A stretch of 36,783 bases of DNA, taken from positions 1 through 36,783 of the forward strand of contig CATLBW010000015.1 in the NCBI GenBank assembly GCA_949879775.1. The letters run 5' to 3'. The notes beneath the pieces were generated by a model. It was not told where the DNA came from, did no database searches, and saw only the letters and a list, made by a program, of their open reading frames with translations. The translations under genes were made by a program, and so were the position numbers. This DNA is from an uncultured Lachnospiraceae bacterium. Lineage in GTDB: Bacteria; Bacillota; Clostridia; Lachnospirales; Lachnospiraceae. The stretch's first letter is position 1, and the number at the start of each line of letters is the position of its first letter. Of this stretch, positions 15,911-24,934 are shown one piece after another.

Positions 15911-17506
15911 ATGAATATAGCCGCATATTGCCGTGTATCTACGGACAAAGAAGACCAGTTAAACAGTCTGGAAGCACAAAAAAATTTTTTTTCTGAATAT
16001 ACTGCCCGTACAGGCGATAACCTAATTCGTCTATATGCAGACGAAGGCATTTCCGGAACGAAAATAAAAAACCGGAAAGAATTCTTACGCATGATGTCTG
16101 ATGCCGAGCAGGGGTTGTTTGACATGGTAGTGGTAAAAGATATTTCCCGTTTCGCCCGCAATACGGTAGACCTTCTTCAAAATGTCCGCAAGCTGAAATC
16201 ATTAGGCATTGAGACGCAATTCCTTACCGCTAATATGACCAGCATGGGAAACAGTGAATTTGTGCTGACAATTTTCGGGGCCTTAGCCCAGGAAGAAAGC
16301 GCGAATACATCCAAGCGTGTAAAATTTGGAAAGAAAATGAATGCAGAAAAAGGGCGGGTTCCCAATATTGTGTATGGATATGACAAGACCATAGGCGATT
16401 ATTTCAACTTAGAAATCAATCAGGAGGAAGCTGCGGTTATCCGCCAAATTTATCGGTGGTATACAGAAGAAGGATATGGAGCCGCCAAGATTTCCAATAA
16501 GCTGAATGAACGTGGATGGAAGACAAAACGTAACTGTAGGTGGAGCCAGAACGCTGTCTGCCGTATCCTTACCAATGAATTGTATACAGGAAAAATCATC
16601 AATGGGAAACAGGAGGTTGCAGATTTTTTGACTGGCAGGCGTAGCGATAAGGATGAAACAGATTGGATGGTGGCAGAGCGGCCGGATTTGCGCATTATTG
16701 AGCCGCAAATTTATGAAAAAGCACAGCAGATTTTACAGTCCAGAAATAAAGCATTCAATATGAAACATGAACGCCAGAGCAATAAGTATCTGTTTTCTAC
16801 GCTCATTAAATGTAAAGAGTGCGGCTGGTCTTTCCGGCGCACTGTCCGCACATATAAGAATACCTATGTCCGCTGGGTTTGTTCCGGGCATAACGGACGC
16901 GGCGCTGACAACTGCCCCAATGCTGTGACAGTGGATGAAGAAGAACTGATCCAGGCTTTGCAGGAATATTTTGCAGGAATGCTGAAACAAAAAAAGAATA
17001 TCATCCACAATGTAGTCAATGAATTTCAACGCATTTATAAAGCAAAAGATGAAAATGTAGAATATGAAAAAGAATTAAACCAGCAGCTTGCGAAACTGCA
17101 AAAAACACGCCAGAAATATATGGATATGTATACGGACGACTTAATCTCCCGTGAAGAACTGAATAAAAAAATTGGCGGTATGCGTAAGGAAATCGAACGG
17201 CTTGAAAATGAATTAAAGATGATATCCTATCAGTTAACCAAGGGAGAGCAGTTGGAAGGTTTGTTAAATAATACGTTTCAGGCAGTAGAAGATATTACAG
17301 ATGTGCATCAGATGACTAATGAGCAGTTGAAGCAGATTATCCAGAAAATCGAAGTGGACAAGGAGGGTAACGTAGACATTTATCTGCGCCTGTTCGGTGA
17401 CCTGGGATTGGAGAAAGCAGTGCTGATTGAGAATGATTGGAAAGAAAAGAGTCTGGATGAATCTTCGGAGACAAAAATCATTCCTAATAGCGACAACCAT
17501 ACATAA
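15911..17506 (+). CDS. large serine recombinase (site-specific integrase/excisionase)
   Basis: A 531-residue large serine recombinase. The resolvase domain (about 2-140) carries AAYCRVST with catalytic Ser10, followed by ADEGISGT and KDISRFARN. The recombinase domain spans about 150-260 (GYGAAKISNKLNERGW). A zinc ribbon at about 301-335 has Cys301, Cys304, Cys324 and Cys335, then a coiled coil at about 385-440. Such enzymes integrate DNA at attB and excise it with a directionality factor. ATG 15911 follows GAGAGG. Its final codons run into the spoIIID remnant: the stop at 17504-17506 lies in bases that also encode SpoIIID residues. It is therefore the best candidate for the enzyme that inserted this element. 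Confidence 0.95.
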   Translation: MNIAAYCRVSTDKEDQLNSLEAQKNFFSEYTARTGDNLIRLYADEGISGTKIKNRKEFLRMMSDAEQGLFDMVVVKDISRFARNTVDLLQNVRKLKSLGIETQFLTANMTSMGNSEFVLTIFGALAQEESANTSKRVKFGKKMNAEKGRVPNIVYGYDKTIGDYFNLEINQEEAAVIRQIYRWYTEEGYGAAKISNKLNERGWKTKRNCRWSQNAVCRILTNELYTGKIINGKQEVADFLTGRRSDKDETDWMVAERPDLRIIEPQIYEKAQQILQSRNKAFNMKHERQSNKYLFSTLIKCKECGWSFRRTVRTYKNTYVRWVCSGHNGRGADNCPNAVTVDEEELIQALQEYFAGMLKQKKNIIHNVVNEFQRIYKAKDENVEYEKELNQQLAKLQKTRQKYMDMYTDDLISREELNKKIGGMRKEIERLENELKMISYQLTKGEQLEGLLNNTFQAVEDITDVHQMTNEQLKQIIQKIEVDKEGNVDIYLRLFGDLGLEKAVLIENDWKEKSLDESSETKIIPNSDNHT

Positions 17507-17515
17507 AGATGTTAC
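17485..17515 (+). other. probable attR junction of the element
   Basis: SpoIIID similarity begins abruptly at about 17,493 (TTIHKDVTERL), while the recombinase frame ends at 17,506. The crossover must lie in this short stretch, around ACCATACATAAAGATG. The exact core cannot be set without the left junction, which is outside the window. Confidence 0.6.
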
Positions 17516-17651
17516 AGAACGCCTTGTCCAAATTAATCCTACCCTTGCTGCCCAGGCGCGAAAGGTATTAGATGTCAATAAGTCGGAGCGGCATATCCGA
17601 GGCGGTTTGGCGACCAGGGAAAAATATCTTCACCAAAAAGGGGCTGTCTGA
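17493..17651 (+). pseudogene. spoIIID: SpoIIID C-terminal half, 5' part missing (gene split by the element)
   Basis: 52 codons read TTIHKDVTERLVQINPTLA, then a KVLDVNKSERHIRGG segment and ATREKYLHQ, then stop. This matches the C-terminal half of SpoIIID, the small (about 85-95 aa) DNA-binding regulator of mother-cell sporulation genes; the B. subtilis protein has STVHKDLTERLPEINPDL and RHLRGGEATK. The first 40 or so residues, with most of the helix-turn-helix, are absent, and the break falls in the recognition-helix region. No start codon or binding site precedes it. Either precise excision rebuilds the gene during sporulation, as for skin in sigK, or the gene is inactive. Confidence 0.82.
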
Positions 17652-17665
17652 GAGCAGCCCTTTGG
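17637..17665 (+). terminator. terminator after spoIIID
   Basis: GGGCTG and CAGCCC flank a short loop and are followed by TTT. The hairpin overlaps the last codons and stop of the spoIIID remnant. The T-run is short. Confidence 0.55.
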
Positions 17666-17814
17666 GTGAGGGGGATATTGCTTTATTTAGGAGGAAATGT
17701 ATTAGGTAAACGTGCTGAGGGCAAATACAATTCTAAAAAAATGTTAAAATAAATCAATAGAAATGATTAAATATATCACTATACAAGAGGCTGTTTGTGT
17801 GCTAAGATAGAACA

Positions 17815-18222
17815 CGTGAAAAGCGAGGAAAAGGAATAGTAGCTGTGGCGGGGCTTACAGAGAGCTATCGATGGTGGAAGATGGCAGCGGCAAAACAGTG
17901 AACTGGCCTTGGAGCTTCCGGCTGAAAAGAATAGCTCCTGTTTTAGCGGCAGAGGATACCTGTTTCAGGGATTGTCCCAGGCAGGGCAGGCAGAGGGTTT
18001 TGCTGTAGGGTAAGTAAGCCAGGACGGGTTCTCCCGTTATAGGGATATGTATGGAAGTGTAAGTCGGCAGGCTTGATTTGGCATTGGCAGGCTGTCAGGC
18101 GGATACGGAGTACAGATGAGGGCATGGAAACATGAAGTAGAGTGGTACCGCGCAAGGGCAAGTTATCTTTCGTCTCTATTATCGCGATGATAATGGAAGT
18201 GGGAGATTTTTTTTTGTGGTTA
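17815..18222 (+). promoter_or_regulatory. T-box leader of leuA, candidate leucine (CUG) specifier
   Basis: Tandem signals of a T-box riboswitch are present. GAGGAAAAGGAATAGTAGC (stem I base) is followed by CAGAGAGC and GGTGGAAG (stem I conserved bulges). GAA-CTG at 17,900-17,905 is the likely specifier, with CTG at 17,903-17,905. The antiterminator signature AGTGGTACCGCG lies at about 18,141-18,152. A competing terminator (ATTATC/GATAAT inside TCTC/GAGA, then nine T) ends near 18,217. Uncharged tRNA pairing with the leader should permit transcription of leuA. CTG fits leucine control; TGG, one base later, would imply tryptophan and is less well placed. Confidence 0.88.
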
Positions 18223-18284
18223 GAAAGCTAGTATAACGAATATTAAGTAGAAGGTTTAAGGTGAAAATTACGGAGGAATAGACG

Positions 18285-20285
18285 ATGGAAAATTTTCAAA
18301 AATATCAAAGACAATATTTTATGCCGCCTGAGGTAACTTATGATTGGGTGAAGAAGGAATATATCACAAAGCCCCCTATCTGGTGCAGCGTGGATTTGCG
18401 CGATGGGAACCAGGCGCTGATAGAGCCTATGAGCCTGGATGAAAAGTTGGAATTTTTCCAGCTTTTGGTTGACGTCGGTTTTAAGGAGATTGAGGTGGGG
18501 TTTCCTGCGGCTTCTGATACAGAATATAATTTTATGCGTGCGTTGATTGAGAGGAACATGATCCCGGATGATGTTACGGTCCAGGTGCTGACCCAGGCGA
18601 GGGAGCATATTATCCGTAAGACATTTGAGGCGGTAAAAGGAGCGCCCCATGCGGTTGTCCATCTGTATAATTCTACGTCCCTTGCACAGCGGGAGCAGGT
18701 ATTTCATAAGGGTAAAGACGAAATTAAGAAGATTGCGGTTGAAGGGGCGATATTGTTAAAAAAACTTGCTGACGAGACCGAGGGTAACTTTACATTTGAG
18801 TACAGCCCGGAGAGCTTTTCCGGAACAGAAGTGGATTACGCATTGGAGGTCTGTAATGCGGTTCTTGACATATGGAAGCCGACGCCTGGGAAAAAGGCGA
18901 TTATCAACCTTCCGACCACAGTTGAGAATGCCATGCCCCACATTTTTGCCGGTCAGGTGGAGTATATGAGCAAACATATGCTTTACCGTGAGAATGTAGT
19001 GCTTTCCCTCCATCCCCATAATGACCGTGGCGTTGGGATTTGTGATGCGGAATTTGGCATCCTTGCGGGCGCTGACCGCATAGAAGGGACTTTGTTCGGT
19101 AACGGGGAACGTACCGGAAATGTAGATATTGTGACCCTTGCCATGAATATGTTTTCCCATGGCGTTGATCCCCAATTGGATTTTAGCAATATGTCTAAAA
19201 TTGCGGAGACTTATGAGCGATGCACGCGTATGCAGGTGTCACCGCGCCAGCCTTATGCTGGGGAATTAGTGTTTACGGCATTTTCAGGCTCCCACCAGGA
19301 TGCGATAGCTAAGGGTATGGCGTGCAGGGAACAGAATTTGCAGGGACCATGGACAGTTCCGTATTTGCCAATAGACCCTAAGGATGTGGGGCGTACCTAT
19401 GACTCAGACGTAATACGCATCAATAGCCAGTCTGGCAAGGGAGGGGTTGCTTATATCCTAAAGCAGAATTATGGGATTACGATACCGGAGAAAATGCGTG
19501 AGGAGGTAGGCTATACCGTAAAAGGGGTTTCCGACCGGCAGCACATGGAATTATCGCCGCAATTGGTTTATCAGGTTTTCGAGGAGCATTATGTGAATAA
19601 TATGCCGCATTTCCAGATACCAGAATGCCATTTCAGGCAGAAGGATGGGATTGTCGCAGAGGCATCGCTTTCCCACATGGGGCAGGTGCGCACCGTTACC
19701 GGGAATGGGAATGGGCGTCTCGATGCGGTTAGTAATGCATTAAAACAGTATTTTAATATCAGTTATGAGTTGTCCGTATATGAAGAGCATTCCTTGTCCA
19801 GGGGTTCTTCTGCAAAAGCGGTTTCTTATGTGGGGATTTCCTGCAATAACAAGCTGTACTGGGGCGTGGGCATTGACGAGGATATTATTTCTTCTTCCAT
19901 TGAGGCTTTATGCGTGGCAGTGAATAAGCTTGAGCCTATCAGGGAGACAGACCAGTGCCGGGATGAGCGCCTAAATGAGATTATGAATTATATCCAGGAA
20001 AATTACCTTACAGTGACGTTAGATGAATTAGCGGAAAAAATGCATTTGTCAAAACCGTACCTTTCCAAATATATTAAGGAAAAGTCCGACAAGACGTTTA
20101 GTGAAATAGTGAAAAATGTCCGTATGAAAAAGGCGAGGACGCTTTTGAAAAATACCAGCATGACGGTAGAAAGCATCGCAGACAGCGTAGGATACCCGAA
20201 TGTGGAACACTTTAACCGGATGTTTAAGAAAAAGTATGATGTGACCCCAGTGCAGTACCGCAACAGCAATCAGGGAATCAAGTAA
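18285..20285 (+). CDS. leuA: 2-isopropylmalate synthase fused to a C-terminal AraC-type DNA-binding domain
   Basis: A 666-residue protein; ATG 18285 follows ACGGAGGAATAGACG. Residues about 1-555 are the long-type LeuA that condenses acetyl-CoA with 2-oxoisovalerate to start leucine synthesis. DLRDGNQAL (37-45), the [10 protein letters not shown] substrate region and metal ligands in HPHND (243-247) are present, and the region about 430-555 is the leucine-binding allosteric domain. Residues about 559-666 are an AraC/XylS double helix-turn-helix: [20 protein letters not shown], then [20 protein letters not shown] and the family-type ending YDVTPVQYR. Ordinary LeuA ends at the allosteric domain. 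The frame is continuous, so the fusion is not a read-through artefact of this sequence. A leucine-sensing DNA-binding enzyme is an inference. Confidence 0.92.
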   Translation: MENFQKYQRQYFMPPEVTYDWVKKEYITKPPIWCSVDLRDGNQALIEPMSLDEKLEFFQLLVDVGFKEIEVGFPAASDTEYNFMRALIERNMIPDDVTVQVLTQAREHIIRKTFEAVKGAPHAVVHLYNSTSLAQREQVFHKGKDEIKKIAVEGAILLKKLADETEGNFTFEYSPESFSGTEVDYALEVCNAVLDIWKPTPGKKAIINLPTTVENAMPHIFAGQVEYMSKHMLYRENVVLSLHPHNDRGVGICDAEFGILAGADRIEGTLFGNGERTGNVDIVTLAMNMFSHGVDPQLDFSNMSKIAETYERCTRMQVSPRQPYAGELVFTAFSGSHQDAIAKGMACREQNLQGPWTVPYLPIDPKDVGRTYDSDVIRINSQSGKGGVAYILKQNYGITIPEKMREEVGYTVKGVSDRQHMELSPQLVYQVFEEHYVNNMPHFQIPECHFRQKDGIVAEASLSHMGQVRTVTGNGNGRLDAVSNALKQYFNISYELSVYEEHSLSRGSSAKAVSYVGISCNNKLYWGVGIDEDIISSSIEALCVAVNKLEPIRETDQCRDERLNEIMNYIQENYLTVTLDELAEKMHLSKPYLSKYIKEKSDKTFSEIVKNVRMKKARTLLKNTSMTVESIADSVGYPNVEHFNRMFKKKYDVTPVQYRNSNQGIK

Positions 20286-20355
20286 ACGTATTACCTGTTT
20301 TGCGGGTATTTGGCTCCAGAAACATGTATTTCGGATGAATATTCTAATAAGGTTC

Positions 20356-20419
20356 CTGGCAGGATAAAGGATGAAGAGAAGGTAATCTCCCCCAATATTT
20401 TAGTTATCCGTCCTGCCAG
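20356..20419 (+). terminator. inverted repeat downstream of leuA
   Basis: CTGGCAGGATAA (20356-20367) pairs with TTATCCGTCCTGCCAG (20404-20419), with one bulge and a 36-nt loop. There is no U-tract, so it may be a structured intergenic RNA rather than a simple terminator. It lies in the 175-bp gap between leuA and the ArsC-like gene; nothing else is seen there. Confidence 0.45.
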
Positions 20420-20460
20420 AAATCAACATTATATATTATGGGAAAGCGGAGGTAAGAAAG

Positions 20461-20826
20461 ATGCTGTTTATAGAATACCCCAAATGTGGGACTTGCAAGA
20501 AAGCGAAAAAATGGCTTGAGGAACATCACGTAGAATATACGGACCGCCATATTGTGGAGGACAACCCCTCTTATGAAGAATTAAAGGAGTGGCATGGAAA
20601 AAGCGGGCTTCCACTCAAAAGGTTCTTTAATACGAGCGGCATTTTGTACAGGGAAATGCAGTTGAAGGAAAAACTCCCAGATATGAGTGATGAAGAAAAG
20701 CTCAAATTGCTGGCGACAAATGGGATGCTGGTGAAACGGCCGCTCATTGTCAGTGGTAATGTCGTGCTCACAGGTTTTAAGGAAGCGGAATGGGCAGAAC
20801 GTTTAACGGAAGGGGAGGAGAGATGA
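20461..20826 (+). CDS. ArsC/Spx-family thioredoxin-fold protein
   Basis: A 121-residue protein of the ArsC/Spx/YffB family. CxxC is in YPKCGTCKKAKKWLEE (7-22), HIVEDNPSYEELKEW follows, and RPLIVSGNVVLTGF carries the cis-Pro region of the fold. Members are either arsenate reductases or, as Spx, redox-sensing RNA-polymerase partners; this general YffB-like form has no defined substrate. There is no arsenic gene nearby. ATG 20461 follows GGAGGTAAGAAAG. Probably a redox-related cytoplasmic protein. Confidence 0.85.
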   Translation: MLFIEYPKCGTCKKAKKWLEEHHVEYTDRHIVEDNPSYEELKEWHGKSGLPLKRFFNTSGILYREMQLKEKLPDMSDEEKLKLLATNGMLVKRPLIVSGNVVLTGFKEAEWAERLTEGEER

Positions 20827-20868
20827 AAGGATAGATAGGGGATTTGCGGTTGATATCATCCGCCGTGT

Positions 20869-21792
20869 TCAGCCATTACGCTTCTTTTGGAAAGATTTCT
20901 GCGCCCCTTGCATTATGTTATCGCCCGGCTTAACTACGCCAAGTAGCAGAGGGGAATCCTTGTCATGGATCTGGTAGTTTTCAAATGCTTTTTGTTGGTT
21001 TTTGTTGGCATAACAGTATTTACAGCCATTCATGCAGGTATTGTAAGCCCCTATGTCCCGGCTTTCGATACAATGGCAGTCCTTCCTTAGGCCTTTATGT
21101 TTTAAATTTTTGAATATGATGCTGTTGGCATTTCCCAAAATATCAAGCGTCATGCAGCCGGAATTATGGATATGGTAGTGGGGATAATTACCGTTTTTCC
21201 CGCAAGTCTGAATATAAATGCCGTTTTTTTCTGCAATCGTCCCCAGCCCTTGCGCCAGCTCGTCCATATCCTGCACCGATAGGGGGATAAGTTCCGGCAT
21301 ATTGGTTTCCAGTTTTTTGTACATTTCGACAAAGCCAAAAACGCAGCGGTCTATGTAAGGGGAAAGCATTTTGGCCATGCGCCCAAAGGTATTTAAATGT
21401 CGTTTTATGGTGTACTCTCTTGTCAGCAGGACAGGGTCATATCTCCATGCAACGCGCTGTTTTCCAACTATTTCGGAAAGTTTTACCAGGGTTTCCACGC
21501 TTTCTTCTATGCTTGGGACGCCCGGCTCAATATCTTTTCCGTAGGCAGTGATTGTATAGTGGAAATAGGTATTGAAGCGATCTGTGATTTCATGCAGGCG
21601 CGGTAATATGGGCTTGTAATCCTTAGAACAGAAAACTACGCAGTCAACCGTGTCCGGTGTCAACTCATAGCGTGTAACTTTGTTTGGGAACAATGGGTTA
21701 CGCGACAGTGCATACCCTTCTGTAAAACGGTTTAAAAGCCATTCCGTGTAATATTGGACGGTATCTGTCCGCCCTCCCGTATTGATTATCAT
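20869..21792 (-). CDS. DUF1848 family protein
   Basis: A 307-residue protein of DUF1848, recognised by the N-terminal IINTGGRTDTVQYYTEW, the PDTVDCVVFCSKDYKP segment, HYTITAYGKDIEPGVPS and the C-terminal Cys cluster RDCHC followed by YNTCMNGCKYCYA. The CMNGCKYCYA motif resembles a radical-SAM CxxxCxxC and suggests a metal or Fe-S cluster, although the domain order is unlike classic radical-SAM enzymes. The second in-frame ATG (21,792) is used, since AGGAGAAAATGAA precedes it; one seven codons upstream is alternative. It is transcribed toward the ArsC-like gene, so the two are convergent. Confidence 0.85.
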   Translation of the reverse strand: MIINTGGRTDTVQYYTEWLLNRFTEGYALSRNPLFPNKVTRYELTPDTVDCVVFCSKDYKPILPRLHEITDRFNTYFHYTITAYGKDIEPGVPSIEESVETLVKLSEIVGKQRVAWRYDPVLLTREYTIKRHLNTFGRMAKMLSPYIDRCVFGFVEMYKKLETNMPELIPLSVQDMDELAQGLGTIAEKNGIYIQTCGKNGNYPHYHIHNSGCMTLDILGNANSIIFKNLKHKGLRKDCHCIESRDIGAYNTCMNGCKYCYANKNQQKAFENYQIHDKDSPLLLGVVKPGDNIMQGAQKSFQKKRNG

Positions 21793-21982
21793 TTCATTTT
21801 CTCCTGAAAACAATTTACCGATATTCTAACTGTTCTCCCCATTCTTGTCAACCTGTGGTTGGTCCGTGGGTTTTGGGGTTTACGTTTTATTTTTTTAAAT
21901 CCCTATGTTCTGTAGCCGGCAGTATTAAAGCATCCAAACGGGCCTTTCATTCCCCAAGGGAAATACTCAAATTTATGGCATA

Positions 21983-22011
21983 TTGACGCTCTATTCTATT
22001 TGAATTATAAT
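21983..22011 (+). promoter_or_regulatory. SigA-type promoter for the surface repeat protein
   Basis: TTGACG (21983-21988), exactly 17 bp, TATAAT (22006-22011), about 70 bp upstream of the start codon. It is the best promoter match in the window. The rest of the 21,793-22,081 gap shows no gene. Confidence 0.75.
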
Positions 22012-22081
22012 TTAGGGGACAGGAAGGCTTTATGGAGATGGTCGTAGGGAGTTTTTATTCCACAAGGAGGAGGAAATAGAA

Positions 22082-24868
22082 ATGGATAATATGAGAGAAA
22101 GAAGCGTATGGAAAAAGGGAACCATATTTTTTGTGCTATTGATGTTTTTTGCCTTGGTTCCACTTTGCGCGCAAGCCAAAGAAACAGATCGTAATGTGAC
22201 AATCTATGGATTGGAAAGTTCCGCTCAGGAGAAAATAAGCATACCGGCGGATCTTCCCCAAAGTTATCAGATTCCGGCAGGCGGGGGAAAGGCAACCTAC
22301 CGTATCATCAGCGGCAAATCGGCGAAGGTTTCGTCGTCTGGGCTTGTCACACCCCAATACACCTATTGGAAGAAATATCCGGGTTATAGTATGTCCGTAC
22401 CCGAAGGGGAAGCGTATGATTACTATACGATGCAAAGCGGTGATACGAGCATTGAGGTTCGGACGGCGGGCAGTACATCCACCGTTACGGTAAAGGTGGA
22501 AGATTATTCAGTTACTTATGGGGATGCGGTCATGGATGCATATATCAAGGAAAATATTTCACAAACCATGACAGATAGAGAAATACTGGAGGCAGTCGCC
22601 AGGTTCCCGGCAAGCTATGAGTATTCGGCTTCCCATAACGGCGTTTATTCTATGATCATCTATGGCTGTGGGGATTGCTGGGCAAGTACCAGCGCAATCG
22701 TTACATTGTGTGACAAGATGGGGATTAAGGCTTGGGCGAGAAATGGCAATAAAGATCTAGGAGCAGGCAGTGGGCACATCAATGCCATGGCGGAGATGAA
22801 TGGCGTGTACTATGAGCTGGAAGCAGGCTATGCCATGGATAAAGTGGATGGTTATCGTCCCTATGACGTCAAAGAGCGGGATTCCCTGTTCAGTTATTAT
22901 ATTTCATCTGGCAGCCTTGTAGTCTACCAGTATGATGGGCAAGAAACTTCCGGTGTGCTGCAGGTGCCACAGGAGATAGGCGGGAGAAAAGTAGAAAAGA
23001 TTGGTGAAAGCGCGTTCGCACGGAGGCGGTTTTCGGAGATTGAGCTTCCGGGCACATTGACAGAAATTGGCGACTTTGCGTTTAGCGACTGCGGCGAACT
23101 GACGCGTATCTCCATACCGGCTTCCGTCACCCAGATTGGCAAGTCTGTTTTTGTAAATTGCGACAAACTGACGGACATCTCGGTGGCAGAGGGAAACGCG
23201 GCTTATAAAGAAGAAGGACAGGTGATTTACAGCAAGGACGGGAGTATGCTGCTTACTTGCCCTGTAGCGGGTAATGTAACAATCCCTTCTACGGTGACGA
23301 AGATAGAAGATTATGCGTTTTATTATAATGATAATCTAAAACAGATTGTGATTCCGCAGTCGGTTGCTGAAATAGGAGAAGGCGCTTTTGGAAACTGCGG
23401 ACAATTATCAAAGGTGTCCGTGGAGGGCGAGGGGCTTCAAAGAATCGGCACACATTGTTTTCGATCTAACTATAATCTTTCTGTAATCACAATTCCGGCT
23501 TCCGTAAAATCTGTAGGAGCATTTGCATTTGCTTATTGTAATAATTTGAAACATATTTATTTCCTGGGGGATGCGCCGGAAATTGGCAGTACCATTTGGG
23601 GGACTTTTTATGACAATGTATTTGAGGATTGCAATTTACATGCTTATTACACGGAACATAACGCTACCTGGACGCAGCAGGCGTTGGGGGATCACGGCGG
23701 AACCATAACCTGGCAGCCGTGGGCGGGAGCAAAAGGAATCTCCATAGAGAGTGCGGCCGTTACTTTGGAGCGAAACAGTTTTGCTTACACCGGAGATTAT
23801 ATTACGCCAAAAGTGAGCGTTCGGATAAATGGCGCTAATCTGAAAGAAAATAAAGATTACGTGGTTGTTTATTCAGATAATGAAGAGGCGGGCACCGCCA
23901 GGGTAACCCTGCTGGGGATTGGCTCTTATTTTGGAGAAGTTTCTAAAACGTTTACGATTGGCAGGGCGAAGCAGGAAGTCAGGGCATATGTCTTGGATAC
24001 TGAAATTCGCGTAAAGAATACAACTGAAATCTATCGTGTTACCGTTAATGGGAAATATACTAATCTGTCCAACTGTACATTGACATCAAGCAATCCCTCT
24101 GTGGCGACGGTTGACAGCAAAGGCGTAATCAGAGGTATAGCAGCGGGGAAAGCGAAGATTACCGTCCATGTAAAGGGGACGGAGAATTATCTCGATGGAA
24201 GCGCAGCCATCACGATTACCGTCAAACGCAATTCTGCGCAAGAGGGGAATGGAGGCAACAACCCGGAAAACAACAAACCAACGGATGGCAGGAAGAAAAA
24301 GTATTTTGATATGAAAACCGGGCTGACAATTATGCTTGACGCAAGCGGCAAAAAAGAGGCTGCATTAACGGCAGTTGATAAAAAACATGCCAAGGGGACT
24401 TTAAAGATTCCCAATACCATGAAAGTAAATGGAAAGTCATATAAGATAACATCTATCAGTAAGAACGCGTTTAAAAATCACAAACAGTTAAAGAAAGTTA
24501 CGCTTGGGAAGTATATCAAGACGATCGGTGAAGGCGCGTTTAGCGGTTGCGGCAAATTGCAGTCAGTGGCGGTCGGTGGTAATGTCACTGTAATTGGGGA
24601 TAAAGCGTTTTATAAATGCAGCGGGCTTCTCAAAATAACGATTCCAGCGAAGGTAAAAAAGATAGGGAAGAGCGCTTTTTATGGATGTAAAAAATTGAAA
24701 AGTATTACCATCAAGTCGAAAATGCTTACGGGTAAAAATGTAGGAGGCATGGCATTTAAAGGCATTCATGCGAAAGCAGCCATCAAGGTGCCAAAGAGTA
24801 AGCTGTCCGCATATAAAAAGCTGCTGCGGGCAAAAGGGATAGGTGCGAAAGTAAAGGTGGTAAGGTAA
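22082..24868 (+). CDS. secreted transglutaminase-like protein with BspA leucine-rich repeats
   Basis: A 928-residue secreted protein. A signal peptide (positively charged start, then TIFFVLLMFFALVPLCAQA) ends near residue 32. A transglutaminase-like domain spans about 160-250, with Cys199 in GCGDCWASTS, His232 in SGHINAM and YYELEAGYA. BspA-type LRR_5 repeats follow (about 300-510, pattern KIGESAFARR/EIGDFAFSDC/QIGKSVFVNC). An Ig-like or MBG-type region (about 560-640) and a Big2-like domain (about 650-720) come next, then a short Asn/Gly linker. A second LRR_5 block (about 770-900) ends in Lys-rich sequence. There is no LPxTG. Likely surface-associated, acting on or binding cell-wall or host polymers; the role is inferred from domains. 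Confidence 0.9.
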   Translation: MDNMRERSVWKKGTIFFVLLMFFALVPLCAQAKETDRNVTIYGLESSAQEKISIPADLPQSYQIPAGGGKATYRIISGKSAKVSSSGLVTPQYTYWKKYPGYSMSVPEGEAYDYYTMQSGDTSIEVRTAGSTSTVTVKVEDYSVTYGDAVMDAYIKENISQTMTDREILEAVARFPASYEYSASHNGVYSMIIYGCGDCWASTSAIVTLCDKMGIKAWARNGNKDLGAGSGHINAMAEMNGVYYELEAGYAMDKVDGYRPYDVKERDSLFSYYISSGSLVVYQYDGQETSGVLQVPQEIGGRKVEKIGESAFARRRFSEIELPGTLTEIGDFAFSDCGELTRISIPASVTQIGKSVFVNCDKLTDISVAEGNAAYKEEGQVIYSKDGSMLLTCPVAGNVTIPSTVTKIEDYAFYYNDNLKQIVIPQSVAEIGEGAFGNCGQLSKVSVEGEGLQRIGTHCFRSNYNLSVITIPASVKSVGAFAFAYCNNLKHIYFLGDAPEIGSTIWGTFYDNVFEDCNLHAYYTEHNATWTQQALGDHGGTITWQPWAGAKGISIESAAVTLERNSFAYTGDYITPKVSVRINGANLKENKDYVVVYSDNEEAGTARVTLLGIGSYFGEVSKTFTIGRAKQEVRAYVLDTEIRVKNTTEIYRVTVNGKYTNLSNCTLTSSNPSVATVDSKGVIRGIAAGKAKITVHVKGTENYLDGSAAITITVKRNSAQEGNGGNNPENNKPTDGRKKKYFDMKTGLTIMLDASGKKEAALTAVDKKHAKGTLKIPNTMKVNGKSYKITSISKNAFKNHKQLKKVTLGKYIKTIGEGAFSGCGKLQSVAVGGNVTVIGDKAFYKCSGLLKITIPAKVKKIGKSAFYGCKKLKSITIKSKMLTGKNVGGMAFKGIHAKAAIKVPKSKLSAYKKLLRAKGIGAKVKVVR

Positions 24869-24934
24869 ACTTCCGTTGGTTTTTAGAGAGCGGGAAATTG
24901 CTATAATAGAGAAGCTATTGATGAAAGGGAAATT

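Noticed and set aside
17904-17906. TGG (Trp) as the T-box specifier
   Set aside because: CTG directly follows the conserved GAA and is followed by a purine, and the downstream gene belongs to leucine synthesis. Kept only as an alternative.
18285-20285. LeuA-AraC fusion as an assembly or frameshift artefact
   Set aside because: The frame is continuous, codon use is uniform across the joint, the AraC part is complete to its normal C-terminus, and a single stop ends it. An assembly join cannot be fully excluded without reads.
20310-20519. 69-codon frame between leuA and the ArsC-like gene
   Set aside because: It contains the downstream arms of an inverted repeat, has no ribosome binding site and overlaps a well-supported gene.
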